Shown piece by piece: positions 1-13,982 of a stretch of 64,000 nt of DNA (positions within the stretch are counted from its first letter, which is position 1; every line of letters begins with the position of its first letter). A program made the position numbers and the translations under genes. A model generated the notes under the pieces. That model made no database searches. It saw only the letters and a list, made by a program, of their open reading frames with translations, and had not been told where the DNA came from. This DNA is from Pseudoxanthomonas suwonensis. Its GTDB lineage: Bacteria; Pseudomonadota; Gammaproteobacteria; Xanthomonadales; Xanthomonadaceae. Location of the stretch: contig NZ_PDWP01000003.1 in the NCBI RefSeq assembly GCF_010093235.1, positions 62,001 through 126,000 of the forward strand, given 5' to 3'.

Positions 1-215
1 TCGTCCTCGCGGCGCCTGAGTTCGGGCGACTGCACCCGCACCGACTCGACGCCGTCCTTGCCCAGCACGACCAGCTCGAAATCGCGCAGCACGTAGTCGG
101 AACGGTCACCGGAGGCGGAAGCCGGGGCATCCTGGCTGCGCATCTTCCATGCCGACCATCCGGTAGCCACCGCGGCGACCAGCAAGGCGATCCCCAGCAG
201 CGTGCGCCAGCTCAT
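1..215 (-). CDS. lptC: LPS export protein LptC, N-terminal part (cut by window edge)
   Basis: This is the first 71 codons of LptC, the single-pass inner-membrane protein that hands LPS from LptBFG to LptA. After the ATG there is an apolar anchor (WRTLLGIALLVAAVA), then a short linker and the start of the periplasmic domain (SDYVLRDFELVVLGKDG), which is the usual LptC opening. The ATG overlaps the kdsC stop as ATGA, so the two genes are translationally coupled. The kdsD-kdsC-lptC order is the standard proteobacterial one, with lptA and lptB expected beyond the window. The remaining C-terminal part cannot be assessed. Confidence 0.9.
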   Translation of the reverse strand, partial: MSWRTLLGIALLVAAVATGWSAWKMRSQDAPASASGDRSDYVLRDFELVVLGKDGVESVRVQSPELRRRED

Positions 216-796
216 GCGCGCCGCCCGCCGCGGGAGCCGTGCCCGGCGAGGATCGCCGGCACGTGGCCGTGCGCGGCCAGCAGCACGTCGCAGACCTCGC
301 GCACCGCGCCCTCGCCGGCGCGGCCGCGGGTGCGCCAGTGCACCAGTTCGGCGATCCAGGGATGCGCGGTGGCCGGGGCCACCGACAGGCCCACGACGCG
401 CAGGCAGTCGATGTCCGGCAGGTCGTCGCCGACGAAACAGGCCTGCTCGCGGGTCAGGCCGTGCCGGGCGATCAGTTCGTCCATGCAGGCCAGCTTGTCG
501 AGCACGCCGATGTGGGTCTCGAGCCCCAGGTCCGCGCCACGCTTCTGCGCGACCAGGCTGGGGCGGGCGGTGATCAGCGCGACGTGGAAGCCGAAGCGGC
601 GCAGCTGTACCAGCCCCTGGCCATCGACCACGCTGAAGGACTTCATCTCGTTGCCGGCGCTGTCGAAGTACAGGCGGCCGTCGGTCAGGGTGCCGTCCAC
701 GTCCAGGCACACCAGCCGGACCTGGCGCGCGCGCTCGGCGATTTCAGGGGCGACGATGGACAGCGGGTCGTAGGCCACGTTCGGTTCCGGGGACAT
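212..796 (-). CDS. kdsC: 3-deoxy-D-manno-octulosonate 8-phosphate phosphatase KdsC
   Basis: KdsC hydrolyses Kdo-8-phosphate to Kdo for the LPS inner core. It is a cytoplasmic HAD phosphatase of 194 residues, close to family length. HAD motif I is CLDVDGTLTDG, with the nucleophile and acid Asp at about residues 32 and 34. GDDLPDID near residue 128 is the metal-binding motif. I chose the ATG at 796; an in-frame extension to 838 would overlap the kdsD end and adds a non-family N-terminus. The C-terminus (HGSRGGRRA) is slightly long and polar. It sits 7 bp after kdsD and overlaps lptC. Confidence 0.95.
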   Translation of the reverse strand: MSPEPNVAYDPLSIVAPEIAERARQVRLVCLDVDGTLTDGRLYFDSAGNEMKSFSVVDGQGLVQLRRFGFHVALITARPSLVAQKRGADLGLETHIGVLDKLACMDELIARHGLTREQACFVGDDLPDIDCLRVVGLSVAPATAHPWIAELVHWRTRGRAGEGAVREVCDVLLAAHGHVPAILAGHGSRGGRRA

Positions 797-803
797 GGGG
801 CGG

Positions 804-1799
804 TTAAACCACGCGCGCTCGCAACAGGTCGTGAACATTCAGGGCGCCCACCGGGCGCCGTCCGGCGTCGATCACGATCAGTCCGTTGATGCGGTGGCGC
901 TCCATCAGGTGCGCCGCCTCGGTGGCCATCTGGGTGGCGTCGATGGTGCGCGGGTCGCGGGTCATGACCTCGGCGATGCGCGCCTGGCGCACGTCGATGC
1001 CGCGGTCCAGGGCGCGGCGCAGGTCGCCGTCGGTGAAGATGCCGGCGAGGGTGCCGTCGGCCGCGGCGACCGCGGTCATGCCCAGGCGCTTGCGGCTCAT
1101 CTCCACCAGCGCCTCGGCGACGCTGGCGTCCTCGCCGACGCAGGGCAGCTCTTCGCCGGCGTGCATCACGTCGGTCACGTGCAGCAGCAGGCGGCGGCCC
1201 AGGCTGCCGGCCGGGTGCGAGCGGGCGAAGTCGTCGGCGGTGAAGCCACGGGCCTCCAGCAGGGCCACCGCCAGCGCGTCGCCCATCGCCAGCGAGGCGG
1301 TGGTGGAGGAGGTAGGGGCCAGGTGCAGCGGGCAGGCCTCGGCCGGCACGCCTACGTCCAGGTGGATGTCGGCCTCGCGCGCCAGGGTGGACTGCGCGCG
1401 GCCGGTCATGGCGATGACCTTGTTCCCCTGGCGGCGCAGGGCCGGCAGCAGCATCAGGATCTCGTCCGACTCGCCCGAATAGGACAGGGCCAGGACGATG
1501 TCCGTGTCGGTGATCATGCCCAGGTCGCCGTGCCCGGCCTCGCCGGGGTGGACGAAGAACGCGGGGGTGCCGGTGGAGGCCAGGGTGGCGGCGATCTTGC
1601 GCGCCACGTGCCCGGACTTGCCCATGCCGGTGCACACCAGGCGGCCGTTCGAGCCGAGGATCAGGGTGCAGGCACGGGAGAAGGCCTCGCCGATGCGCTG
1701 GCCTACCGCCTCCAGGGCCTGGGCTTCGACCTGGAAGACCCGGCGGCCGGCAGCGGCCAGCTGCGCGGGTTCGGTGGTTGGCTCGGCGGCTGCACTCAT
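804..1799 (-). CDS. kdsD: D-arabinose-5-phosphate isomerase KdsD (KpsF/GutQ family)
   Basis: Converts ribulose-5-phosphate to arabinose-5-phosphate, the first committed step of Kdo synthesis. The 331-residue protein has an N-terminal SIS domain (about 40-180, with TGMGKSGHVARK and ALSYSGESDE) and two CBS domains (about 212-265 and 278-330, with GIFTDGDLRR and LIVIDAGRRPVG). This is full family architecture. It is the first gene of the minus-strand kdsD-kdsC-lptC operon and diverges from ibaG across 63 bp. A TAGAAT hexamer on the minus strand (1844-1849) could be its -10 box, but I see no clear -35. Confidence 0.96.
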   Translation of the reverse strand: MSAAAEPTTEPAQLAAAGRRVFQVEAQALEAVGQRIGEAFSRACTLILGSNGRLVCTGMGKSGHVARKIAATLASTGTPAFFVHPGEAGHGDLGMITDTDIVLALSYSGESDEILMLLPALRRQGNKVIAMTGRAQSTLAREADIHLDVGVPAEACPLHLAPTSSTTASLAMGDALAVALLEARGFTADDFARSHPAGSLGRRLLLHVTDVMHAGEELPCVGEDASVAEALVEMSRKRLGMTAVAAADGTLAGIFTDGDLRRALDRGIDVRQARIAEVMTRDPRTIDATQMATEAAHLMERHRINGLIVIDAGRRPVGALNVHDLLRARVV

Positions 1800-1862
1800 G
1801 TTCGGCCCGGGAACGGCCCGGATTCGCTAGACTAGGGTGCTTCATTCTAGGCCAAGCGCTCC

Positions 1863-3422
<1,560 letters not shown>

Positions 3423-3423
<1 letters not shown>

Positions 3424-3725
3424 TGCTGCTGCGCGGACGGATGACCAGGCGCCGCAAGGTCCTGCTGGGGCTGCTGGCGGCGATGCTGCTGCTGGTCGGC
3501 GTGGCGGGCTGGCTGGGCATGGCCGCCACCCGCGGGGTGGAGACCTCGGACATGGACTGGAACGGCGACGGCAGGGTCGACCGGACCGAGATCCTGCAGT
3601 CCTTCTACGCGGTGACCGCCGAGCGTTCCGCCGAAGGCAACCGCGAGTGCACCACCTTCCGCTGGTTCCGCGGCGGCGAGGTGATCCGGGTGCAGTGCCA
3701 GACGGTCTTCAAGACCGAAGAGTGA
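3423..3725 (+). CDS. Small membrane-anchored EF-hand protein
   Basis: A 100-residue protein of unknown role. It has a basic start, one membrane segment (about 13-33, [19 protein letters not shown]) and a short exported domain. Residues 45-56 ([12 protein letters not shown]) form a canonical 12-residue EF-hand loop with D45, N47, D49, D53 and E56, so calcium binding is likely. Two Cys (76 and 92) could form a disulfide. The ATG overlaps the murA TGA, implying translational coupling. A second ATG at residue 7 would give a better signal anchor and cannot be excluded. Confidence 0.75.
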
Positions 3726-3747
3726 GCGCGGCCCGGGGCGCCGCGCC

Positions 3748-4431
3748 TCAGCGCAGCGCCTTGAGGGTCAGGTCGATCGTGTCCTGGCCGCCCTCGCGCT
3801 GCAGGATGCGCGCCGGTACCGGGATCTCCGGCACGATCCAGGCGATCGTTTCCTTCTTCTCGTCGCGGCGCACGACCTTGGTGGCCTGGTGGGCCTTGCC
3901 GGCCACGGTCACCTGCTCCTTGCCGGCGACCTCGTAGCGCATCGGCTTGACCCGGCCCTCGTCGACCATGCGGTAGGCCAGCGGCTTGCCGGCGGCCAGG
4001 TCGCGCGCCACGGCGAGGTTGATCAGCAGTGCGTCCATGTCGCCGGCCTGCAGCTTCACCGGTCCGCGCCGTTCCGGCTTCACGTCGCCGCTCCAGGTCG
4101 CCTGGGCCGAGCTCCAGTCGTAGTTGGCGCGCACCGACTTGCGCTTGATCAGCGCCACCGAGCTGTCGGTGCTGCTGAGCGGGCGCAGCTTGCCCTGGTG
4201 CTCCTCGAATACCGTGCTCTGGCTCAGGTCGGCGACCTGGTTGCGGATGCGCAGGCTGTATTTCCAGCGGTCGCCGGCCTCGCGGGCGAGGGTCATGGTG
4301 CCGTCGGCCTGCATGCCCATGTAGCTGGCGGTGTAGTCGGCGCTGAAAGGCTCCAGCGCGAACGCCGGCAGGGCGGCGCCCAGCAGGCCCAGCAGCAGCG
4401 GAAGGCGGGTCAGGGTGCGGGTCCGGTTCAT
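3748..4431 (-). CDS. DUF3108 domain-containing exported protein (paralogue A)
   Basis: A 227-residue protein with a signal peptide (MNRTRTLTRLPLLLGLLGAAL, cleavage near AFA-LEP) followed by one DUF3108 domain that starts LEPFSADYTASYMGMQADG. I chose the ATG at 4431; frame extension upstream is Arg/Pro-rich and enters the next gene. DUF3108 proteins are periplasmic or outer-membrane associated and of unknown function. It lies 2 bp from a clear paralogue, sharing ATWSGDVKPERRGPVKLQ, DMDALLINLAV and ILQREGGQDTIDL. The pair looks like a tandem duplication in one operon. Confidence 0.85.
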   Translation of the reverse strand: MNRTRTLTRLPLLLGLLGAALPAFALEPFSADYTASYMGMQADGTMTLAREAGDRWKYSLRIRNQVADLSQSTVFEEHQGKLRPLSSTDSSVALIKRKSVRANYDWSSAQATWSGDVKPERRGPVKLQAGDMDALLINLAVARDLAAGKPLAYRMVDEGRVKPMRYEVAGKEQVTVAGKAHQATKVVRRDEKKETIAWIVPEIPVPARILQREGGQDTIDLTLKALR

Positions 4432-4433
4432 GC

Positions 4434-5228
4434 TCAGGCTCCTCGGTATTCGATCAGGCGCAGGTCGACTTCGTCCTCGCCGTCTTCGCGTTGCAGGATG
4501 CGGATAGGGGTGGGGACTCCGTCGGCGACCCATAGCAGGGTCTGGTCGCCGTGCTGGTCGCGGCGTTCCACGCGCAGCGCCTCGTAGCCCATGTCGCCCA
4601 CGGCCATCGTTTCCGCCGACTCGTGGACATGATAGACGTGCGGGCGCACGCGGCCGCCATCGACGAACCGGTAGTTCAGCACGGCGCCAGGCCGGGCGTC
4701 GCGCATGACCGCCAGGTTGATCAGCAGCGCGCTCATGTCGCCCTGCTGCAGGGCCACGGGGCGGCGGCGCTCCTTGCTGATGTCGCCGCTCCAGCGCGCC
4801 TGCATCCGCTCCCAGTCGTAGGTGCCGGCGACTTCCTTGCCGAACACGATCGCGCGCCGTTCGGTTTCCTGGCGCAGCGGGCGGAAGTGGCCGCCGTGCA
4901 GGTCGAACGTCGTGCTCTGGTGGATGTTGAGGCGCGCCAGGCTCGCCACGCCGCGTTCGGCGCGGAGGTCCAGGTCGATGCGCCAGTGGGCCGCATCCTG
5001 CCGCACCAGGCGCATGGTGGCGCTGCCTGCGGGGCGGCCGCGGTACCAGGCCTCGTAGGTGGCCACGAAGGGTTCAAGCGCGCGTGCGGCGGCAGCCGCT
5101 TCCGCGCCGGGCGCGGAAGGATCCTGCAGGGGCTGCGTGGATGGCGGGACCTGTGCACGGGCCGGCTGCGCCAGGAAGAGGAAGGCGCCGCCGGCCAGGA
5201 GCACGAGGGAAACGAAGGACAGGCGCAT
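4434..5228 (-). CDS. DUF3108 domain-containing exported protein (paralogue B)
   Basis: A 264-residue paralogue of the gene at 3748-4431, with a signal peptide (MRLSFVSLVLLAGGAFLFLA, cleavage near ARA-QVPP), a Pro/Ala-rich linker (residues 27-50) and the DUF3108 domain from about residue 51 (LEPFVATYEAWYRGRPAGS). Shared landmarks are ARWSGDISKERRRPVALQ, DMSALLINLAVMRD and RILQREDGEDEVDL. It is the upstream gene of the pair. Function is unknown; the fold may bind an apolar ligand, but that is inference. It lies just upstream of purN in transcription of the minus strand but probably is not co-regulated with it. Confidence 0.85.
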   Translation of the reverse strand: MRLSFVSLVLLAGGAFLFLAQPARAQVPPSTQPLQDPSAPGAEAAAAARALEPFVATYEAWYRGRPAGSATMRLVRQDAAHWRIDLDLRAERGVASLARLNIHQSTTFDLHGGHFRPLRQETERRAIVFGKEVAGTYDWERMQARWSGDISKERRRPVALQQGDMSALLINLAVMRDARPGAVLNYRFVDGGRVRPHVYHVHESAETMAVGDMGYEALRVERRDQHGDQTLLWVADGVPTPIRILQREDGEDEVDLRLIEYRGA

Positions 5229-5275
5229 GCGGCTCGGGCAGTGGGAAGGTGGAAAAGCATGCCCGCGCGCCGGTA

Positions 5276-5941
5276 TCAGGCGCGTGATTCCGGCTCCAGG
5301 TTGCCCGCGGAATCTAGTTGCAGTGGTTTAAACAGGCACTGACCGTCCACCCAGACCTGGCCCTCGCGTTCAGCCAGGCGGCCGGAAACCGCCAGCGCCA
5401 GCACTGCGGCGGCCAGCCGGTGTTCATGCGGCAGCAGGCGGGCGGCGAGGGTGTCGGGGGTGTCCCCGGCCAGCACCGGGATGCGCACCTGCGCCACCAC
5501 CGCGCCCGCATCCAGTTCCGGGACCACGAAATGCACGCTGGCGCCATGCTCGGCGTCGCCTGCCTCCAGCGCCCGGGCATGCGTGTGCAGGCCCTTGTAC
5601 AGGGGCAGCAGCGACGGGTGGACGTTGAGCAGGCGGCCCTCGAAGCGGCGCACGAAGGCATCGCCGAGGATGCGCATGTAGCCGGCGCAGAAGATCCAGT
5701 CCGGGCCGGCCGCGGCCACGGCGTCGGCCAGGTCGGCGTCGAACGCGGCGCGGTCGGGATAGGCGCGGGCCTTGCGGCTCCAGCGCAGCCCGGGCGCGAC
5801 CTTCTCCAGCGCCGGCGCATCCGGGCGGTCGGAGAACACCCCGACCACCTCGGCATCCAGGCGTCCGTCGGCGATCGCGTCCAGCACCGCCTGCAGGTTG
5901 CTGCCGCGGCCGGAGACGAGGACGGCGATGCGTGCGCTCAT
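5276..5941 (-). CDS. purN: Phosphoribosylglycinamide formyltransferase PurN
   Basis: Transfers formyl from 10-formyl-THF to GAR in de novo purine synthesis. The 221 residues contain LVSGRGSNLQ (phosphate loop), FCAGYMRILGDAFV, the catalytic block NVHPSLLPLYKGLHTH, and GASVHFVVPELDAG with the catalytic Asp. The ATG at 5941 gives the exact family N-terminus (MSARIAVLVSGRGSNLQ). It follows purM and a small membrane-protein gene on the same strand, the common purM-purN pairing with one gene inserted. Confidence 0.97.
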   Translation of the reverse strand: MSARIAVLVSGRGSNLQAVLDAIADGRLDAEVVGVFSDRPDAPALEKVAPGLRWSRKARAYPDRAAFDADLADAVAAAGPDWIFCAGYMRILGDAFVRRFEGRLLNVHPSLLPLYKGLHTHARALEAGDAEHGASVHFVVPELDAGAVVAQVRIPVLAGDTPDTLAARLLPHEHRLAAAVLALAVSGRLAEREGQVWVDGQCLFKPLQLDSAGNLEPESRA

Positions 5942-5985
5942 GCGCGGGCCCCCGTGCCCGGGAAGTTGGTCGTGCGTGGCGCCAT

Positions 5986-6423
5986 TCAAGCCTCCCGGAA
6001 CAGGGCCCTGACCCGGGGGCGGGTCAGTACCAGCAGGGTGAACACGCCCAGCACCGTGCCCAGCGGCATCAGCATGCAGGACAGGGCGGCGACCACCAGG
6101 CACAGCAGGTGCCTGCGGCGGCGGGCGATGCAGCGTCCGGCGTAGGCCATGAATCCGGCCAGGGTCATGCCGAGGACGATCATCGCCCCGGCAAGCAGGA
6201 CGAAGAACCAGCCGAACAGCGCGGGGTCGAACCGCATCGGGTCGGAATGGACGGTCGCTTCGAGGCGGCCGCTGACCAGCGCCAGGCCGACGACCAGGTG
6301 GATCACCGGCACCAGAGACAGCAGCGCGGTGATGCCCGCGACCACGTAATGGAAGATCGACAGCAGCCGCAGGTGCTGCAGGTCGTCGGCCGTCGGTTCC
6401 ATCGCGGCAGGGGCGGCGTCCAC
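5986..6423 (-). CDS. Predicted integral membrane protein between purM and purN
   Basis: A 145-residue protein with four apolar segments (about 25-48, 69-90, 93-105 and 108-132) and basic ends. No catalytic motif or named domain is visible. It lies 6 bp after purM and 44 bp before purN, so it is co-transcribed with purine genes, though nothing in its sequence ties it to purines. The apolar pattern and codon use are normal for the window, so I take it as a real gene of unknown function. A start at Met8 is possible. Confidence 0.75.
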   Translation of the reverse strand: MDAAPAAMEPTADDLQHLRLLSIFHYVVAGITALLSLVPVIHLVVGLALVSGRLEATVHSDPMRFDPALFGWFFVLLAGAMIVLGMTLAGFMAYAGRCIARRRRHLLCLVVAALSCMLMPLGTVLGVFTLLVLTRPRVRALFREA

Positions 6424-6429
6424 GGGGCC

Positions 6430-7485
6430 TCAGCCGATGCGGACGCGCTCGCCGTCGCCGGAGGCGGCCACCACCTGGCCGATCGCGCGGGGGGCCAGGC
6501 CCAGCGCGTCGAGGCTGGCGGAAACCGCGGCGACCGCTTCCTGCGGCAGCACCAGCACGAAGCCGACGCCGCAGTTGAAGGTGCGCCACATCTCCTCGTT
6601 GGCCACCGCGCCCTCGTGCTGCAGCCACTCGAACACCGGTGGCAGGACGATCGCCGAGGCCTCGATGTCCAGGCCCAGGCCGTCGGGGATGACGCGGATG
6701 ATGTTCTCGGTCAGGCCGCCGCCGGTGATGTGGGCCATGGCGTGGATCGCCTCGCCGTGCTCGCGCAGCAGCGAAAGCACCGGCTTCACGTACAGCCGGG
6801 TCGGCGCCATCAGTGCGTCGACCAGGCGGGTGCCGTCGTCCAGGACCAGGTCCGCAGGGCGACCGGCGCGGTCGTAGATGCGACGCACCAGCGAGTAGCC
6901 GTTGGAGTGCGGGCCGGAGGAGGCGATGCCGAGCAACACGTCGCCCTCGCGCACCTTCGCGCCGTCCAGCAGCTGCGACTTCTCCACCGCGCCGACCGCG
7001 AAGCCGGCCAGGTCGTATTCGCCCGGCGGGTACATGTCGGGCATCTCGGCGGTCTCGCCGCCGATCAGGGCGCAACCCGATTCCTCGCAGCCGCGGGCGA
7101 TGCCGCCGACAACGGCGACCGTGGTGTCCACGTCCAGCCTGCCGGTGGCGAAGTAGTCGAGGAAGAACAGCGGCTCGGCGCCCTGGACCAGGATGTCGTT
7201 GACGCACATGGCGACCAGGTCGATGCCGATGGTGTCGTGGCGGCCCAGCTGCTGGGCCAGCTTGAGCTTGGTGCCCACGCCGTCGGTGCCGGAGACCAGC
7301 ACCGGCTCGCGGTACTTGCCGGACAGGTCGAACAGGGCCCCGAACCCGCCCAGGCCGCCCATCACCTCGGGGCGGAAGCTGCGCCGCACCAGCGGCTTGA
7401 TCCGCTCGACGACCTCGTTGCCGGCGTCGATGTCCACGCCCGCGTCGCGGTAGGTCAGGGGAGTGGGCGTAGGGGTCTGGCTCAC
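6430..7485 (-). CDS. purM: Phosphoribosylformylglycinamidine cyclo-ligase PurM
   Basis: ATP-dependent closure of FGAM to AIR in purine synthesis. The 351-residue protein has [21 protein letters not shown] at the N-terminus, the [12 protein letters not shown] and [16 protein letters not shown] motifs and [15 protein letters not shown] chose a GTG start at 7485: it gives the expected family N-terminus, and the only upstream in-frame ATG would add an unrelated Arg-rich stretch reaching into the divergent promoter of the DUF2066 gene. Confidence 0.96.
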   Translation of the reverse strand: MSQTPTPTPLTYRDAGVDIDAGNEVVERIKPLVRRSFRPEVMGGLGGFGALFDLSGKYREPVLVSGTDGVGTKLKLAQQLGRHDTIGIDLVAMCVNDILVQGAEPLFFLDYFATGRLDVDTTVAVVGGIARGCEESGCALIGGETAEMPDMYPPGEYDLAGFAVGAVEKSQLLDGAKVREGDVLLGIASSGPHSNGYSLVRRIYDRAGRPADLVLDDGTRLVDALMAPTRLYVKPVLSLLREHGEAIHAMAHITGGGLTENIIRVIPDGLGLDIEASAIVLPPVFEWLQHEGAVANEEMWRTFNCGVGFVLVLPQEAVAAVSASLDALGLAPRAIGQVVAASGDGERVRIG

Positions 7486-7636
7486 GTCGATGCCTGCGGC
7501 TGCGGGAAGGGCCGCGATTCTAGCAGCCGCGCCCGGGCACGGGTGCCGGCAGCGGCGTCTTCGCACCGCGTCGATTGGCGTGGCAGCCCCGTTCAGGCAA
7601 CAATTCGCCGGTATTCCGTCACACGAAGGATCGTCC

Positions 7637-8710
7637 ATGTCCGTCCGCTGCGGCCTGACCCTGTTCCTGGCGCTGCTGTGCCTGCCGATCCTGCCCGCGG
7701 CGGCGCAGGACGGCCTGCGCACCGAGGGCGAGGTCGCCGCGGCGCAGGGGCTCTACGCGGCCGAGGTGCCGGTCGGCAGCCAGGTCGACTCGGCGCGCCA
7801 GGCCGGATACGCCCGCGCGCTGGCCCAGGTGCTGTCCAAGCTGTCTGGCGACGCGGCGGTGGTCAACCGTCCGGGCGTGGCCCAGGAGCTGCGCAATGCC
7901 GAGGCCTACGTGGAGGGTTACGACTACCGCCAGGACCAGAGCACGTCCCCGGGCGGCGCCCCCACCTACCGCACCATGCTGGTGGTGCGGTTCGTGCCCG
8001 AGGCGGTGGACGCCCTGGTCTCGGCGCTGGGCCTGCCGGTCTGGGGGCAGCCGCGGCCCAAGCCGGTGGTGTGGCTGGCGATCGACGACGGCAGCGGCCC
8101 GCGCCTGCTCGGCACCGGCCAGGTCAACGCCGCCCGCCCGCTGCTGGATCGCGCGGTCGAGCGCGGCTACCGGCTGGGCCTGCCTTCCGGCGGCGCGGCC
8201 GAGCAGGCGGGGGTCGGCGCGATCTGGCGCGGCGATACCGCGGCCGTGGCCCGCGCATCGGCGCGCTACAGCCCGCCGATGCAGCTGATCGGCAAGATGT
8301 ACCGCAGCGGCGCCGGCTGGGCCACCGACTGGACCTTCGTCGACGCCGGCCGGGTGCTGGCCACCCGCACGGTCAACGAATCCGACCCGCGGCGCGCGCT
8401 GTCCAGCGGCGCCGACGTGGCCGCCGATGCCCTGATCCAGCGCTATGCCAAGGTCCCGGTCTCCGAGCCGGCCGGTACCTATCGCGTCGCCGTCACCGGC
8501 CTGCGTGGCGCGGAGGACTACCTGCAGGTCTCGGCCCTGCTGCAGCGCCTGCCGGTGGTGCGCCGCATCGCCCCGGTGCGTGCCACCGCCGAGCGCATCG
8601 AATTCGACCTGGACCTGCTGACCGGCCTGTCCGGCCTGGACCGCATGCTGGGCCAGAACGCGGTGATCGAGCCGGTCGAGGGCGAGCCCGGGGAGTACCG
8701 CATCCGATGA
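7637..8710 (+). CDS. DUF2066 domain-containing exported protein
   Basis: A 357-residue protein with a signal peptide ([20 protein letters not shown], cleavage after AAAQ) and a DUF2066 domain (about 26-330: residues [19 protein letters not shown] and [15 protein letters not shown] are typical). The function of DUF2066 proteins is unknown; they are conserved in gammaproteobacteria and often sit next to the permease and hda, as here. The start is supported by an AAGGA-type ribosome site 7 bp upstream. The stop overlaps the next ATG. Confidence 0.88.
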   Translation: MSVRCGLTLFLALLCLPILPAAAQDGLRTEGEVAAAQGLYAAEVPVGSQVDSARQAGYARALAQVLSKLSGDAAVVNRPGVAQELRNAEAYVEGYDYRQDQSTSPGGAPTYRTMLVVRFVPEAVDALVSALGLPVWGQPRPKPVVWLAIDDGSGPRLLGTGQVNAARPLLDRAVERGYRLGLPSGGAAEQAGVGAIWRGDTAAVARASARYSPPMQLIGKMYRSGAGWATDWTFVDAGRVLATRTVNESDPRRALSSGADVAADALIQRYAKVPVSEPAGTYRVAVTGLRGAEDYLQVSALLQRLPVVRRIAPVRATAERIEFDLDLLTGLSGLDRMLGQNAVIEPVEGEPGEYRIR

Positions 8711-9897
8711 ACCAGGTCGTCGACGCGCAGGCCGAGATCGCGCGGTTCCTGCAGCAGCTCAAGTGGATCGTGCTGGCGCTGGTGGCCCTGTGGCTGGTCT
8801 GGCTGCTGGCGCCGATCCTGACCCCGTTCGTGCTCGGCGCGCTGCTGGGCTGGATGGGCGACCCGCTGGTCGACCGCATCGAGCGCACAGGCCGTTCGCG
8901 CAACGTGGCCGTGGCCCTGGTGTTCGGCCTGATGACCCTGCTGGTGATCCTGGCCCTGGTGATCCTGGTGCCCATGCTTGAGCGCCAGGTGCGGACCCTG
9001 GTCGAATCGCTGCCGGCCTACCGCGAGTGGTTCATGCGGACCGCCGTGCCCTGGCTGGAGGCGCGCACCGGGCTGGAGCTGATGGTCTGGCTCGATCCGG
9101 AGCGCCTGGTGCAGTGGGTGCGCGAGCACTGGCAGCAGGCCGGCGGCCTGGCCACCGCGGTGTTCGGCTACATCTCCCGCTCGGGCTTCGCCATGGTCGC
9201 GTGGGTGGTCAACATCGTGCTGCTGCCGATCCTGACCTACTACTTCCTGCGCGACTGGGACCTGCTGGTGGAGCGGGTGGCGGCGATGATCCCGCGCGAC
9301 CACCTGGACACGGTCACCCGCCTGGCGCGCGAGTCCAACGACGTGCTCGGCGCGTTCCTGCGCGGGCAGTTCGTGGTGATGATCGCCCTCGGCGCGATCT
9401 ATGCGATCGGCCTGCAGCTGTCGGGCCTCAAGCTGGGCCTGCTGATCGGCATGGTCGCGGGCCTGATCAGCTTCATTCCCTACCTGGGCGCGACCACCGG
9501 CATCGTGCTGGCCGTGGTGGCGGCGCTGGTGCAGGCGCAGGGCTTCGACACCAAGCTGCTGGTGCTGGTGGGCGTGGTGTTCACCGTCGGCCAGCTGCTG
9601 GAAAGCTACGTGCTGACCCCGCGCATCGTCGGCGACAAGATCGGCCTGCACCCGGTGGCGGTGATCTTCGCGGTGATGGCCGGCGGGCAGCTGTTCGGCT
9701 TCCTTGGCATGCTGATCGCGCTGCCGGCGGCGGCGGTGATCAACGTGCTGCTGCGCTATGCCGCCGAGCGCTACCGGCAGAGCTGCCTCTATATCGGCGA
9801 GCACAACGGGCCGGCGATCGTGGTTGAGCCGTTCGCCGCGCCAGGCGCGGCCGCCGCGCAGGAGCCGCCCGCGCGCAGCCAGGGCCCGGAGGCGTGA
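8707..9897 (+). CDS. AI-2E family transporter / PerM-type permease
   Basis: A 396-residue inner-membrane protein of the AI-2E/PerM (UPF0118) family. Two N-terminal helices (about 18-56, and 66-90), a large soluble loop (90-155), then five helices, with the family signatures LRGQFVVMIALGAIYAIGL, GLISFIPYLGA and GQLLESYVLTPRIVGDKIGLHPV. Members export or exchange small molecules or ions; the substrate here is unknown and autoinducer-2 is only a family name. It is coupled by ATGA and GTGA overlaps to its neighbours in the DUF2066-permease-hda operon. Confidence 0.92.
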   Translation: MNQVVDAQAEIARFLQQLKWIVLALVALWLVWLLAPILTPFVLGALLGWMGDPLVDRIERTGRSRNVAVALVFGLMTLLVILALVILVPMLERQVRTLVESLPAYREWFMRTAVPWLEARTGLELMVWLDPERLVQWVREHWQQAGGLATAVFGYISRSGFAMVAWVVNIVLLPILTYYFLRDWDLLVERVAAMIPRDHLDTVTRLARESNDVLGAFLRGQFVVMIALGAIYAIGLQLSGLKLGLLIGMVAGLISFIPYLGATTGIVLAVVAALVQAQGFDTKLLVLVGVVFTVGQLLESYVLTPRIVGDKIGLHPVAVIFAVMAGGQLFGFLGMLIALPAAAVINVLLRYAAERYRQSCLYIGEHNGPAIVVEPFAAPGAAAAQEPPARSQGPEA

Positions 9898-10607
9898 GCG
9901 TCCCGCCCAACGGCGCCGGCACTCCGCAGCTGCCGCTGGCGCTGCGCTACCCGCCCGAACAGCGCCTGGAAAGCTACATCGGCGGTCCGGCCGGTGCGCT
10001 GGAACAGCTGCGCGGGCTGGCGCGCGAGCCCGGCACCGACTGGGTCTACCTGGAAGGGCCGGCCGGTGCCGGCAAGACCCATCTGGGCCTGGCGGTGTGC
10101 GCCGAGGCCGAGGGCGCGGGGCGCCGGGCCGCCTACCTGCCGCTGCGGGCGGCACGCGGCCGCCTGCGCGAGGCGCTGGAGGCGCAGGAGGCCGACGTGG
10201 TGGCACTGGACGGACTGGAAGCCGTGGCCGGCGAGCGCGACGACGAGGTCGCCCTGTTCGATTTCCACAACCGCATGCGCGCCGCCGGCAACGCGGTGCT
10301 GTACCTGGCGGCCGCGGCGCCGCAGGCGCTGCCGCTGGTGCTGCCGGACCTGCGTTCGCGCCTGGGCCAGTGCACCCGCATCGCCCTGCATCCACTGGAC
10401 GACGAGGGCCGGCGCGCGGTGCTGCGCGACCGCGCGCGGCGTCGCGGGCTGGTGCTGGAGGAGGCGGCGATCGACTGGCTGCTGACCCGTACCGGGCGCG
10501 ACATGGGCCATCTGCTGGCCCTGCTCGAGCGCATCGACCGTGCTTCCCTGGCGGCGCAGCGCCGCGTGACCGTGCCGTTCCTGCGCGGCCTGCTCGACGC
10601 CGGCTGA
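9894..10607 (+). CDS. hda: DnaA regulatory inactivator Hda
   Basis: Hda works with the DNA-loaded sliding clamp to stimulate ATP hydrolysis by DnaA and prevent re-initiation. The 237-residue protein starts with a clamp-binding motif (QLPLAL, residues 12-17), then a DnaA-like AAA+ domain: Walker A GPAGAGKTHL at 55-64 and Walker B VVALDGLE near 98-105, with a sensor/lid region to the C-terminus. The GTG start overlaps the permease TGA, and the length is right for Hda. It lacks the DnaA DNA-binding domain. Confidence 0.93.
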   Translation: MSVPPNGAGTPQLPLALRYPPEQRLESYIGGPAGALEQLRGLAREPGTDWVYLEGPAGAGKTHLGLAVCAEAEGAGRRAAYLPLRAARGRLREALEAQEADVVALDGLEAVAGERDDEVALFDFHNRMRAAGNAVLYLAAAAPQALPLVLPDLRSRLGQCTRIALHPLDDEGRRAVLRDRARRRGLVLEEAAIDWLLTRTGRDMGHLLALLERIDRASLAAQRRVTVPFLRGLLDAG

Positions 10608-10657
10608 GCGCCGGCGTCGTCCCCGTATCCGGGGTGTCCGAGGTCCTGCGGCCCCGC

Positions 10658-12354
<1,697 letters not shown>

Positions 12355-12428
12355 GCGTGGGTGTCTGCCGGGATCGGCACAGGGTAATCGTGGCGCGCGC
12401 CCGCGGCGAGGCGGGCGCCCATATGCGA

Positions 12429-12451
12429 AGCGCCGGGGGGTGCCCGGCGCT
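12429..12451 (-). terminator. GC hairpin after the M20 dipeptidase gene
   Basis: Perfect 9-bp inverted repeat AGCGCCGGG / CCCGGCGCT with a 5-nt loop, 26 bp beyond the dipeptidase stop codon. There is no T tract after it on the minus strand, so it may be a weak terminator or an mRNA-end stabiliser. It also sits in the spacer before the amgK start. Confidence 0.5.
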
Positions 12452-12476
12452 CCGTGTGATGCAGCTGGCGCGTGGA

Positions 12477-13982
<1,506 letters not shown>

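Noticed and set aside
5932..8706. Long plus-strand frame running opposite purN and purM into the DUF2066 region
   Set aside because: Low-complexity His/Gln/Ala-rich translation antisense to recognised genes; only its last part, the permease, is real.
8707..9897. Quorum-sensing AI-2 exporter as a firm call
   Set aside because: The family name is broad, no other AI-2 genes are near, and substrates of most members are unknown.
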